Below, piece by piece: positions 35,961-46,925 of a stretch of DNA of 64,000 bases. The notes below the pieces were generated by a model. It did no database searches. It saw only the letters and a list, made by a program, of their open reading frames with translations, and was not told the origin of the DNA. Position 1 is the stretch's first letter, and every line of letters starts with the position of its first letter. The position numbers were made by a program, and so were the translations under genes. This DNA is from Selaginella tamariscina (lineage: Eukaryota > Streptophyta > Lycopodiopsida > Selaginellales > Selaginellaceae): contig PUQB01000160.1 in NCBI GenBank assembly GCA_003024785.1, positions 340,779 through 404,778 of the forward strand. The letters run 5' to 3'.

Positions 35961-37481
35961 TAGTTTGAAGTGTTTTTCATTTAAAAAAATTTGATTTATA
36001 TTATCTTTAAGAATATAAAACAAAAGAAACATGTATGTCTATGTATTAACAAATTATAAAATCTTATCTCAAATTAATTTTAACAATAGACGTATTTGTA
36101 TCTATATACATATAATATTACCATTGACATTTTTGGGAGATACAAAAATTAATGTAAGATAATAATGATGTAATGTAATTGATATCTTATCAAATTTTAT
36201 TTTTAAATAGTTATTTATTACTTGCATATTTATTTTAGTATATTTAAAAATATTCTTCAAACTAAGTATATACTAGCTTAATATCCTAACATATTCTAAA
36301 AATGATAAATTTGGGATCTTCTATTCAATATTAACATTTATTAATTATGTGAAATGTGTATATTCGTATATGAAATCATATATGTGATAATTCATATAAA
36401 GAATATCATTGCTATGTGAAAGCTTTATGTATAAAAATAAAATTCTTTTAAAATATTTTCATACTCATTTTAATATATACTATAATTCTTTAAATATTTT
36501 AAGGTGAATGTTTCCAACACTTAAATTAATATATATACTATCAAGATAAATATTATATATCGTGTATATTTATCACCATGATATATACATATAAGCTTTG
36601 TTGATTAATCATTATAAAATAAATTTAATTATAATTATTATATGTGTCACTCCTTGCACTCTTTTTGAATTATTATTAAGCTCGAAAATTATACTCTGAT
36701 GGAATTATAACAAATTCCTCAAAATTAAAATCAATCTTTAATAAATCAAAAAGAAAATTTTAATTTGTCTCATTTATTTCATTAATTTATTAATTACATG
36801 AAATAAATTTATACAAAATTGAGTTTAACATTTGAATCATGAGTTAAACCTCAACAAAAATAAATAAACAAATAAATCTAATTTAAATTAATTTATAAGT
36901 ATATGTGATATATTAAATTTAAATTTTTATTTGTATTACTTATAAACAAAATTTATGCATATATAATAGATTTAAAGTATATATATGCATATTTGGAGTA
37001 TAACCTAGTTTTATTTTAATAATATGTGTTTAAACTTTAATATATATATATAATATAATAAAATCTATTTATTTATGTGTATTCATATTTAAATTTGAAA
37101 TGATAAAGCATTTGTTCTTTTATGAGTAAATAAACATTAAATATTAGTAAAAAAATAATAATTCAACTTTTAATAATAATAATAATAATAAAGCATTTCA
37201 TAATAATGAAATCTTAAATTATTTGTGTTAAAATGCGATGAACTTTAAAGATTTATAATGTAGATTTTATTTAAATTTAAAATTCAACATAAATTTTTGC
37301 TATGTTCACCAGCGGAATCTTTATTTTTAATATTTATGTTGACTATGTATTAACATTGTGTTACTTATTAGTTATCAATTAATGTTAACTCAACCAAACA
37401 TGATTAACTCGTTAAATTAAAATTGACTTGAGTTTTAAAATCTTATTATGTCTTTAAATTATAAAATATCATTTAAAAAAT
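35961..37481. other. AT-rich DNA, right-arm repeat family
   Basis: Inverted partner of 11.8-13.5 kb. No gene seen. Confidence 0.65.
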
Positions 37482-37685
37482 TTGAATTTGAATATATTAA
37501 ATTCATATTCTTTTTTAGCCTTTTTTTCAGAAGTTACACACAAACACGTACACGTTGACAATGTTCTGAAACTGTCTGATGGGTTGCATCCAACGGCGTT
37601 ACGCTGCAATCTCCCCAGCCGTGAGATCATACATCCAAGGGCTTGTTGTAACTCAACTTATAACTTCACTCTGCCTATATGTTGA
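37482..37685 (+). other. Conserved 67-codon reading frame upstream of FAD2 (right copy)
   Basis: Same frame, length and nearly the same residues as 11,614-11,817. It ends 132 bases before the FAD2 start codon at 37,818. The second half (from about 37,530) is clearly GC-richer than its surroundings, so it could be a short upstream ORF or an exon of the FAD2 5' UTR. Function unknown. Confidence 0.4.
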
Positions 37686-37817
37686 TCTCCGTATTGATGA
37701 TCAGCTTAGTTAAATAACACTGTTTCATATATCTATACACTCACAGCAGACATTTTGAATGTATACATATGCATATATATATCTGCTATATATATTACCT
37801 GGTTTTCTAACAGGGAA

Positions 37818-39055
37818 ATGTCAAAGGCTGCGAGTAAGTTGGACAGAGTACCGACTTCAAAGCCGCCATTTTCCTACAGTGATATTAAGAAGGCAGTTTT
37901 GAGAGGTCCTTAATCAGGTCATCTATTTACCTAATAACTTTCTTATTCTACCTTACCCGGTTCCTGAGTGTGAACCCAGGTTTCTTTGGTTGGATCGCAT
38001 GGGTGTGCTACTGGGTTGCACAGGGGTGTGTGTCTACTGGGCTCTGGGTTATTGCCACGAGTGTGGGCACAGAGCATTTAGTGACTATGCGTGTCACGCA
38101 TTCCTTGTTTGGAAGTATAGCCACCGGAGACACCATGTCAACAATGGGAGCATTGAACGTGATGAGGTAATCATATTAATATGTAACCTATAATTGTGTG
38201 CGTGTGTGCTGCAAGCGTGTGTTAATATAAATATCTACGAGCTTATTTGTATGCTTATATTGTACGTATGTGCAATAATTCATATCACGGCTACTTTCTG
38301 ACTGGTACACTGATACTGATACCTCTGGTATACACTGATAGTGATTCCTGTGTTCTGTCATATTAACATTAAATATAGATGCCGCTATAATCAGGAAGTC
38401 TAGCTAACATATTTGTCGTTTCTCTACGATTTATATGATTTCCAACCACACTTATTGACCATACATATTATATCCTTTTCTCTCTCACACACACACGCGC
38501 GCGCGCGCATGCACACTTTCTAAATGTATATTAACATACTTTTATATAATGTCAGGTTTTTGTTCCTAGGGAGAAGGAAGACTTTGAGCTCTCTTTTACA
38601 ACACACACCCGGGAGATTGCTATCTATTGCATTCATGCTTACTTTTGGTTGGCCAGGCTACATGTTAGTTAATGTCTCGGGTCGGAAATACTCCAGACTT
38701 GCTTCACATTTCGATCCTAACTCTCCTATTTTTACAGGTTAGCGTTTATTTAAAAGAATGGTAACTAATTGTTCAACCAAATATCATAATGAACATAGTT
38801 ATTAACTAGTAGGACTCGGAATGGGACTGGATTAGAGGAGAGTTAGTGACAGCTGATAGAGATTATGGGATCCTTAATCATGTTTTCCACCACATTACGG
38901 ATACACACGTTGCACACCACTTCCTTCTCCACGATGCCGCGTACCACGCTGTGGAGGCGACGGTGGCTATAAAGCCTGTGTTGAGGAGATACTATGTGTA
39001 TGATAGTACGCCTGTGTATTTGGCTCTGTGGAGGGAGTGTGTTTTTGTTGAAGGG
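37818..39055 (+). pseudogene. FAD2: FAD2-type oleate (omega-6) desaturase, more complete but frame-broken copy
   Basis: The start at 37,818 gives an N-terminus with PTSKPPFSYSDIKKAV, typical of FAD2. After in-frame stops (37,905-37,960) the sequence resumes at VCYWVAQGCVSTGLWVIA. Following a one-base shift it shows HECGH (box 1, about 38,058) and HRRHH with NNGSIERDE (box 2, about 38,118). After an intron (about 38,165-38,555) comes a block shifted once inside it, PGRLLSIAFMLTFGWPGY and HFDPNSPIFT. After a second intron (about 38,739-38,810) comes [18 protein letters not shown] with HVAHH (box 3). All three diiron histidine boxes survive. Two compensating one-base changes scramble FSTMPHY. 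The protein would be an ER desaturase with four to six membrane spans; the present sequence could not make it. Confidence 0.85.
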
Positions 39056-39244
39056 GATTCACCGGAGAGCGGGACTGTGTCATGCCTCCATTATAGAAAG
39101 TTATTGTTATATTTAAAAACGATGTGGCTGGTTTTACTTTAATAATGAATTGCAAGCGTTTAAGAAGGAATGTCCTCAGACATATTCTGTCACTTGAACC
39201 CTAAGACGCCTTGAAGGTGAGGATTTTCGCGCCTCCGACATTGC

Positions 39245-39530
39245 TTCTTTCTAGGTATGTTATTTTCAATCTCCCTTCGCAAAATCCTTCAGATATCGCA
39301 GTTTTTCTTCATAAAATCCTCATTTTTTATTGCAAAATCTCTGTTTTCATTCATAAAAACCTCGAAAATCGCATAAATCGTAGTTTCTCTTCATAAAATC
39401 CTCATTTTTCTTCACAAAATCCTCATAGAAAGTCCTCAATCCTTCTCGGCATTACTAAAGTTTCTAAGAAAATCCCTGTGTTTCTTCTTAAAACCTGGTT
39501 TTTCTTCACAAAATCCCTGTTTTTGTGTAG
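39245..39530. repeat. Degenerate ~30-bp direct repeats in the BAH 5' region (right arm)
   Basis: CTTCATAAAATCCTCATTTTT and CACAAAATCCCTG variants recur. This is the partner of the tract at 10,690-10,925, in the opposite orientation. Confidence 0.7.
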
Positions 39531-39553
39531 ATATTCGTGAATGCGTTCTCAGG

Positions 39554-39792
39554 ATGAGCGATCCCCGCATTCGGCTCAAATCTGTCACCGTGGAAGGTCA
39601 GCAGCTCAAGCGGTACGATTTCGTGTACCTAAACTCGGGCGCATCCATATGTCGGGATGATCATGGACTTGTGGCAAGATCCAGAGAGCGGCTCAAAGTG
39701 GATGGATGTTTCGCCCTAGCGAGCTGCACACTCCAGTTATGGACTTCATGGCTCTCGGCAGCGGCCAGGGTGCGGAAGACGTGAATGATCTG
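39554..39792 (+). pseudogene. BAH-domain first exon, truncated copy
   Basis: Second copy of the BAH exon at 10,656-10,380. It starts MSDPRIRL and reaches a donor at 39,793. It lacks 9 bases (AGGGAGGGA) and part of the segment between SELHTPVMD and FMALGSG relative to the left copy. It shares the left copy's frame shift between YLNSG and PYVG. Homology ends in the CT microsatellite at 39,808-39,835, so the downstream exons are absent. Confidence 0.8.
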
Positions 39793-39817
39793 GTAAGATT
39801 CTCTGTTTCATCAATAG

Positions 39818-39835
<18 letters not shown>

Positions 39836-39848
<13 letters not shown>

Positions 39849-41190
39849 TTTATACTGTATCTTTATGAACATTATATATATATGTCACATTTTGTATACA
39901 AAATAGATATCACATTATATATATATAAATAGAGCACATATTGTGCATATCACACAGTATATTTTACATGCTACTTCTATACACTTATATGGATAAGTTT
40001 AACATTAACATATAACACAAAGACAACACACACCACATACTTTTGTCTGTATGTCTAAAGTCATGTAAAGTAGTCGTATTATATTGTATATTATATTTAA
40101 TTTATCCATCTTTTATAATAGATAAAAAAAAACATTATATTTTAATTTATTAATTGAATTTTATACAACAAATACAGATGGAGAAGAATACATTTAAAAT
40201 GCATATATGTATTTAGATAATAATATAAATTATACATATCTATCTATTTATTTGGATACATTATAAAACTACAATAAAACACAATTAGTGATTTCTATTT
40301 GATAGTTATCTTAAATTTAATTTAATATTATCTTAATTCATAAGGTTAAAGTGGGTTAAATGTTCAACTTAGGGATAAATTCATTAAATTAAGAATAATA
40401 ATTGAGTTAAAGGTCTAACTTAAAAATAAATTCTCCATGTTAAGAATAATAGTTGAATTAAAAATTATTAAATAATTAAAACTAAGCATGGGTAAATTTA
40501 GGAGCTTAATGATAAATTTATTAGGTTAAAAATAACAATTATATTAAGGGATTAGCTTAAGGATATATTTAAGGATCTTAATGATAAACTCACTAAGTTA
40601 AGAATAATAAATAAATTAAAGGTCAGATTTATCATGTTAAGGATTATTAAGTAGTTAAGAAACTTATGAGCTTAAGAATGAACTTATCATGTTAAAAATA
40701 ATAACTAAGTAAATAGTAAATTATTTTTAAATAGTTAAGCCCATCCTAAATAATAAACCCACATGACATTATTTGGGCAATTAGATTAAGCATGCATTAC
40801 CATACATAACATAGGTGATTAAGAATAAATTCATTAAGTTAAGGATTTAACTTTCTACATGTTAAAAATAATAATAGGCTTAAGGATATGCATAAACCTG
40901 GTATAGATTTGGGCAAAGGGTTATTAAATTTAAACATAACATTAAGTTAAGGATAACAAATGTATTAAGAACTTAGAATAAATTTACCAAATTAAAAATA
41001 ATAATTAGATTAAAGGTTTAGCTTAGGATAAACTCATTAAATTGAGTATAATAACTAAATTAAAAATTTAACTTAGGAATAAATTCATTAGATTAAAAAT
41101 AATAATTATGTTAAGGTTTATTAAATAGTTAATGGATATAATTTTGTTCTTTAAGCACATGGTTTGAATACTTAGTTTCAAATTATAAAC
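39836..41190. repeat. AT-rich DNA with degenerate short repeats 3' of the second MCAT copy
   Basis: 40,300-41,130 is made of loosely repeated 50-70-base blocks containing TTAAGAATAATAA, GGATAAATTCATTAAATTAA and TTAAAGGTCTAAC. The first MCAT copy has a short version at 23,440-23,540. No gene. Confidence 0.6.
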
Positions 41191-41194
41191 TTGT

Positions 41195-42445
41195 GCTTAA
41201 AAATTCATGAAATAACTTAGCATAAACAAGTAAGCAAAGTAAGGGTTATAAAGAAGCTTATCAACATTTCCATGACCAAGCTCGTAACTATGTTGAAGGC
41301 CACCATGGATAAGTGCTCTTACAATGTTTTCCATAGGCGATGTCAATTGTAAAAGAAAAAACACCTATTTGGCATTTCTCTAATGATGTGTGGATCCGAA
41401 CGAGGCCGAGCATCAACATTTGAGATGACTAAAACCCTTGGCTTTTGGAAGTGCACCGAGCTAAGGCGGCCTTAAGATTGGGCAAAGCCGAGCTCATAAA
41501 TTTTCTATGAAATGCTCCATTGACTGAGAAGGATATAAATCTGGCACTTGTTCCTTTATTGCTTATATACCTTTAACTACCGAATACCACTAGACTTATT
41601 GAGTGATTCCTATTCATAAATGTTTGCTGGCCTGAGACAAGTAATTTGCAATTTGCACTCGTTGCTCCTCGTCAACTTTTTTCATTAGAAATCTCACACA
41701 ACTCTTGCACTTTAACAACATTTAAACCAATCACACTGGCCACTTCACCTTTGGTTGCATTTGCAGTGGCCTAACAACAGGGTCCTTAAATATTAACTAA
41801 TAAGCAAGTTGCTCATGAAACAAAGCCCTTGCTTGCATTGCCTTGCCTCGCTCCCTCACAAGTTCTAGTCCATCTTCAAAACTACAAATAACCACAATGA
41901 ATCACAATTTCATCATTTAGACCTCTTCAAGCATGACATTATATGTTATACTACCTTAAGGATCCAGCAAACATAAGTGCAGGATATTCACCAAGGCTCA
42001 AGCCACATGCTACATCTATAAAATCTATTATGTCTTGCCCATCTTCACGGGCTCATAAGGACTCAATTGCGGCCAGGCTTGTCATGAAAATAACAAGTTG
42101 ACTTATTCCAGTTGAATCAAGCTTTTCTTTTGGACCACGAAGGCAGAAGAAACAAGAATGAAATCTTAGTCAAACAATCTAACTAATCTAAGTATGTCAT
42201 TAACTTTGGAAAAAAAAGATGTTACTATTGAAATTTACTGAACAATTTTAACCATTTCCACTCCTTGGGAACCTTGATTATTTGAATGGCATTGTAAGGT
42301 ACTCACTTGGCCAAGGAAGAGAAAAACACAAGACGTTCTTAAAGCTAATGTTTCCATCTCACAACACAGAAAAATAATAAGCCACCTTGCTTTTGATTAC
42401 CCTAGCCCTAGCCCTAGCCCTAGTACAAATAAATATATAAAATTT
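41195..42445 (-). pseudogene. MCAT second copy, decayed
   Basis: Aligned by eye with 23,640-25,000 in the same orientation, it retains recognisable pieces of the YELG, SPVQW, ISNVDAQ, FHT, ANYLSQ, GLSLGEY and FPGQ regions. It contains many substitutions, small deletions (for example in the exon before SPVQW) and lost splice sites. The 5' end carries CCCTAG repeated four times (42,403-42,424), where the first copy has fewer and imperfect repeats. The GC donor of the intron after YLSQ is kept. It is not functional. Confidence 0.85.
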
Positions 42446-42499
42446 TAAAGAATAAAGCAAATAAATATATAAGTTCCAAGAATTACATGTGAATGCAAC

Positions 42500-43431
42500 A
42501 AATTATATAAAATATTTTTGTTAATTTAAAACAAATTTGAAGAATTAATGTCTTGCATATGTGAATATTTAATAAGTTCTTGTGGCAAAAATTATACTTA
42601 TTTAATTAAGGAAATTAAGTTGTGTTTTGGGGAACAAGAAATTAAAATATCAAAGTATATTATACTACTTTGGAATCAAACTTATCAAAGTATATTATAC
42701 TACTTTAGAATCAAACTTATCAAAGTATATTATACTACTTTAGAATCAAACTTATCAAAGTATTATATGTAAGCCATTACCACTACACCATCACTATAAA
42801 TAAATAATTATCATTCTTTTATTCTCTCGAAATAATTCTACTTCATTCATTAGTTTTCTTTTATGATTTTTCATAAAAATGTATGTGTGCTAATTAATTT
42901 AAAGGAATATCTTGCATTTTCATTGGTACAAAGTAACGAAGAAGTGATGCCACCTTCAATATACTTTGTTATCGATTTTAAAGAGGATAATGTAATTACT
43001 TACTTAAGTGGGAATTAGAGATTAATAACCCTAATGTGTGGGGTTTAAAGAGGTTTAAGGGGATTATAACATTCTAAGATGATGCAAGAGTGACTTGAAC
43101 AAATATTCACAAAGAATTTATTGTTGTTGGTGACCAAGTCTTTTTACGGAGCTCCAGGGCAACTAGCAACGATGGCATTCGTTACATAATTATGTTGTAG
43201 TGGAATATTCTTATTGAATTAATTTATTAAGATTAAGACAACTATTATAATAAATTGGTGTTTTAGTATTATATTTTAAATTTTTTACGGCTAGCTATGC
43301 AAAGGAATAAAAATAAAAATAAAAAATTAAATAATAACTTGAGTAAAAAATAGAATTATAACTTTAAAAACATGTCACATAAGGAGATTAAGAAAATGTA
43401 TGTGTGTGTGTACGTGAGTACCCGTGGGTGT
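42500..43431 (-). repeat. Dispersed AT-rich repeat, inverted copy (upstream of second MCAT)
   Basis: Reverse complement of 18,490-19,380. It ends exactly where the TIR-bounded segment begins; its continuation is found on the other side of that segment (46,661-47,296). Confidence 0.75.
42650..42765 (+). repeat. 35-bp tandem repeat, three full copies
   Basis: The unit begins TCAAAGTATATTATACTACT and continues TTNGAATCAAACTTA, followed by a partial fourth copy. The frame across it (repeated YTTLESNLSK-like peptide) is a repeat artefact. Confidence 0.92.
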
Positions 43432-44903
43432 CAGCGAAAAATGTAAACCCCTAGTTTTTGTCATTTTTAAGGTTAAAAACATCTCTAAAACAAGCCTTTG
43501 TTTTTGTAAAAAGTAGTTAACATACTAGGGTCGAACATTTGTTTTTTTTTTACATAGTTAATATACCTTGTAATATTATTTTGTTTTTACCTTGTTTTTA
43601 CCCTTGTTTATACAGTAATAATTTCTGTTTGTTTTCTATATAATTTATTTTATTTAATTTTAAATTGATTTATTAATTTTAATTGTACTTAATAAAAACT
43701 CTTTAACTTTCATTAATTAAATTAAAAATAATAAACACTATTGATTTCTGGTGATCTCTCTATGAATCCCCTCTCTCTCTCACACACACCAGTCCACCTT
43801 TCGGAAGGTTTCTTCATGCGTGAGGTTCTGCATCAACGAGGCCTCTGCAAGAAACTAATGTAAACAAGATTCACCAGTTATACTGTGAGATATGCTATTA
43901 TAATATTATTGCAGTAAGCACAGGCCTATACGTGAATCAAATTGACTGTCAAGCACGACTTGCGTTGCACCTAAATCCATTAGCTTTTTCTTAGCGTCTT
44001 CAATTCCTGGAAATCACGAATTATATAAGAAACCACACAATATGCATTCATATGTATCAGCGTGTAATGCCTGTCACTTACAAGACGTGTGTATCTACTA
44101 TGTACGTACGTACATAGGTTACAGCTATCTATATGTACGTGTATACGACTATGTGTACGTCGGTACACAAAATATACGTTATGTACCTCTCACGCACAAT
44201 ATTGATGGTCTGGAGACCTTTTGCGTGTGCAATTTGTATGACACATTGTCCAACCATACTCGTAGACCCGTTCTGAACAACCACATCCCCTGCAACAAAC
44301 GCGCGCACACACACATATAAATACATATATTAGTTTTTAAACGTAAAACTTCAAAAATAACAATTAATAGAAGTTTTAGTAAGTTAATATTTAATTAATT
44401 ACCAGCTTCTAACGAAGCAAAATCTTCGAGCATTCTGAGTGCGGTGCAGGGGTTGACAGAGATGGTAGCCAGGTATTCCATGGGCACATTATCATGAACT
44501 TTACACCATACACTCTCCTCTTTTAGCACGTGTGCTCCACGTTCCTGCACAGATACGTGTGTAACTTAAAAGCTAAGTTTTATAATGTTCAGTAACTTCG
44601 GTTATCTATGTATTTATTTAACTGGGATTAAGATAAAGTATTTATATATAAATTATATACTTATTATACTAACCGATTCCGGAATATGTTGGAATGACCC
44701 AATCTCCTACTGACAAATGTTTAACATCCGATCCAACAGAAACTAACTGTCCAACACCTTCACCACCGGCAACTGCAGGAGGTGTAGGTCGCATCGGATA
44801 CCCCTGAAAACAAGAAAAAGACAAAAAAATTAAACTTATATAAAACATGTAAAATTAATAAACCATTGATAATGTATGTATATCTACATGTGTCTGCCAC
44901 ATC

Positions 44904-44935
<32 letters not shown>

Positions 44936-46660
44936 TACAATCAATATATATAAACGCAAATAAATCTCTCTCTCTCAAAATCCAGTCCAATTCTAACACA
45001 TAAAATGTATGTACATGTACATACAAGATAATAATCAGATGCTAAACCATAGTAAAGTGTACAGCGTACAACATTATAACTTACATACACTATTGAGAAC
45101 ACTGTATGATACTGAAGTGGCTATGTTACGGGTACACACACGTTCAACCTTCTATTCTGTTGATGTCTGATGGGTTGATAGGAGCTGCCAGCATCTTGAC
45201 GCATACTTCCCCTTTCTCAAGGGACGACCAGGAAGCTCCACTATTCTTTTTATATAAACATCCATTTGTATAAAAGAAACATGTATGTATATACATACAG
45301 ATACGAATTTATGTGTGTATCTATATACACAATATACATATGTTGATGACCCTGTGGTTTATGTTTATATAATATACATCTACACCACATTTTCATATAA
45401 TTAATTGAATCTGTAACTTGTATATCTACAATACACACTTACTTGAGGACTTCGTCTGGATTTCCATGTGTATTGTACATAACGGCCTTTGCAGGAGGAG
45501 AGAGAGGTCCTGTAGTGAAGCATCACCGTCCGACCATTTGTTGGTCCTGCTGTCCAGATGGTGTGGAAACTATCTGCTAAACAAGAGAGCTTCATTACGA
45601 GTGTAGTATTCGCTGGGATGATGATCGGTGCATATTCTTGGGGTAGTGTATAACCATGAATCCACTCACCAGATTGAGTGGCCACTGTTGATATTGCGCG
45701 CCATATCTTGGAGAGCTAAACCCATGCCGCCGGATCTGCGGAGCACGCTCCGCCGCTTCACAGAAAGAACCCTAAAGCATATTCTAGGATCCCCTGTTTA
45801 GGTTAGCTTACGTGTATTACATGTAATATTTTATATAATATTCTATAAATAAGTAGCGAAGAACAATAACTGTATAATGTATATATACTAAGAGTTTCAT
45901 AAATATCTATTATATCTATTATAATTTAAATACGTGAGTCTATACATCTTAAGACATTATTTATATATATGTGTGTAGAGAGGGACAAAGAGAGATGAAT
46001 TTATGCATGCACACATGCTAGTATATATATACACACGTGTTTACCTTCAACACATGCTAGTGTATATGCACATAGTCACAAATTTTTAATTAAAATATTA
46101 AACCATTAAACCACATTATAAAACTCAGAGACAAAAAACCAACATGGGCACATCATATACACATCCACGGACACACACACGCACATACATGGAATTAAAC
46201 ATTCATAGGCACACCATTTTAATAGATCACAGAATTTTAATGCACTCTCCTCTTTTGTCTCTCTCTCTCTCACACACACACCACGTAAGTTACATTATGT
46301 AATTCAAAATGAAATATCTTTTGTTAAGCCATAATTATCGAGTTTGCATGGAGGATGTATGTGTGCATATAGACAAAGTAGAAAACTATCCTTAATTTAG
46401 TTATAGAGTATAACTTTTATCAAATTACATATGCCATAGTGAAATAAAAACATAATCTAAATAAAAAAGTAAATAAAATATTTTTTCACTATATTTTAAT
46501 GAATTATAACATAATTTTATACATGTTACAAACCCAAAAACCAACCCTTGTTCTTGGACCCTTAGTACTTCCCTTAGTATATTAGTCAAAATTTTTTTAC
46601 CTTAGTATTTATAAAATTAGGCATAGTTTTTTTAGTTTGTTTATTTTACATTTTCCGGTG
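43432..46660. mobile_element. TIR-bounded segment (CACTA-like, candidate Pack-type element) carrying MECR exons
   Basis: The left end reads CAGCGAAAAATGTAAAC. The right end, read inward on the other strand, reads CACCGGAAAATGTAAAA. A 3-bp TGT lies on both outer sides (43,429-43,431 and 46,661-46,663). Similar subterminal motifs occur near both ends: ACTAGGGTCGAACA at about 43,526 and ACTAAGGGTCCAAGAACA inverted at about 46,550. The flanks, joined, reconstitute an unbroken copy of the dispersed AT-rich repeat, as at 32,520-32,610. Three-bp target duplications, CA-starting termini and subterminal repeats are features of CACTA/EnSpm elements. The only coding content is the MECR gene part; no transposase is seen. 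Confidence 0.6.
43920..45725 (-). pseudogene. MECR: Mitochondrial trans-2-enoyl-CoA/ACP reductase (MECR/ETR1-like), 5' two thirds
   Basis: Exon-like blocks on the minus strand: 45,725-45,670 (MGLALQDMARN start); about 45,583-45,443 (PPAKAVMYNTHGNPDEVLK); about 45,240-45,145 (GEVCVKMLAAPINPSDINRI); 44,803 to about 44,665 (AVAGGEGVGQLVSVGSDV, GDWVIP); about 44,545-44,404 (KEESVWCKVHDNVPMEYLAT, NPCTALRMLEDF); about 44,291-44,190 ([20 protein letters not shown], the NADPH-binding Rossmann turn); about 44,010-43,920 (EDAKKKLMDLGATQVV). These match MECR of the medium-chain dehydrogenase family, the last step of mitochondrial fatty acid synthesis. The remaining third (substrate loop and C-terminus) is not found. 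Exon 2 has a stop upstream of PPAK in its frame. Exons are otherwise well preserved, so capture or decay looks recent. Confidence 0.8.
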
Positions 46661-46882
46661 TGTATGTATATGCTCAAAACATGTGTATATTACATGTTTA
46701 TACAAAGAATGTTTTTGTTAAAATGAATTGTTTTTTAGAAAATAAAACTCCACATCAAAATATAAAATTTAAAAATTTGAAAACATAAATGCTATATATA
46801 TAGAGTACGCTTCAAAAACATTTTATAATGAATAATTATGAAGTAAGAAATATATAAATTCAAGATATAATATTTTATTATG

Positions 46883-46925
<43 letters not shown>

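Larger units (their letters stand above)
31195..39812 (-). repeat. Right arm of the large inverted duplication
   Basis: Reverse-complement partner of 10,355-23,420. Matching starts at about 31,195 (ACAATGCAATTTGATTTT versus the left AAATCAAATTGCGTTATC) and ends in the CT tract after the BAH exon at about 39,812. Differences: the right arm keeps the front half of FAD2 and lacks the gypsy element and the 18.4-19.5 kb block. At the corresponding position it has a fragment of MCAT. Confidence 0.85.

Noticed and set aside
42403-42424. CCCTAG repeats as interstitial telomere DNA
   Set aside because: Unit is CCCTAG, not the plant CCCTAAA, and it lies in the decayed first exon of MCAT, where the working copy has imperfect versions.
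42548-42772. 75-codon frame with repeated YTTLESNLSK-like peptide
   Set aside because: Created by a 35-bp tandem repeat read through in frame; no start context or homologue.
43790-43870. Possible last MECR exon
   Set aside because: An acceptor-like TTGCAG is present on the minus strand, but none of its frames matches the MECR C-terminus.
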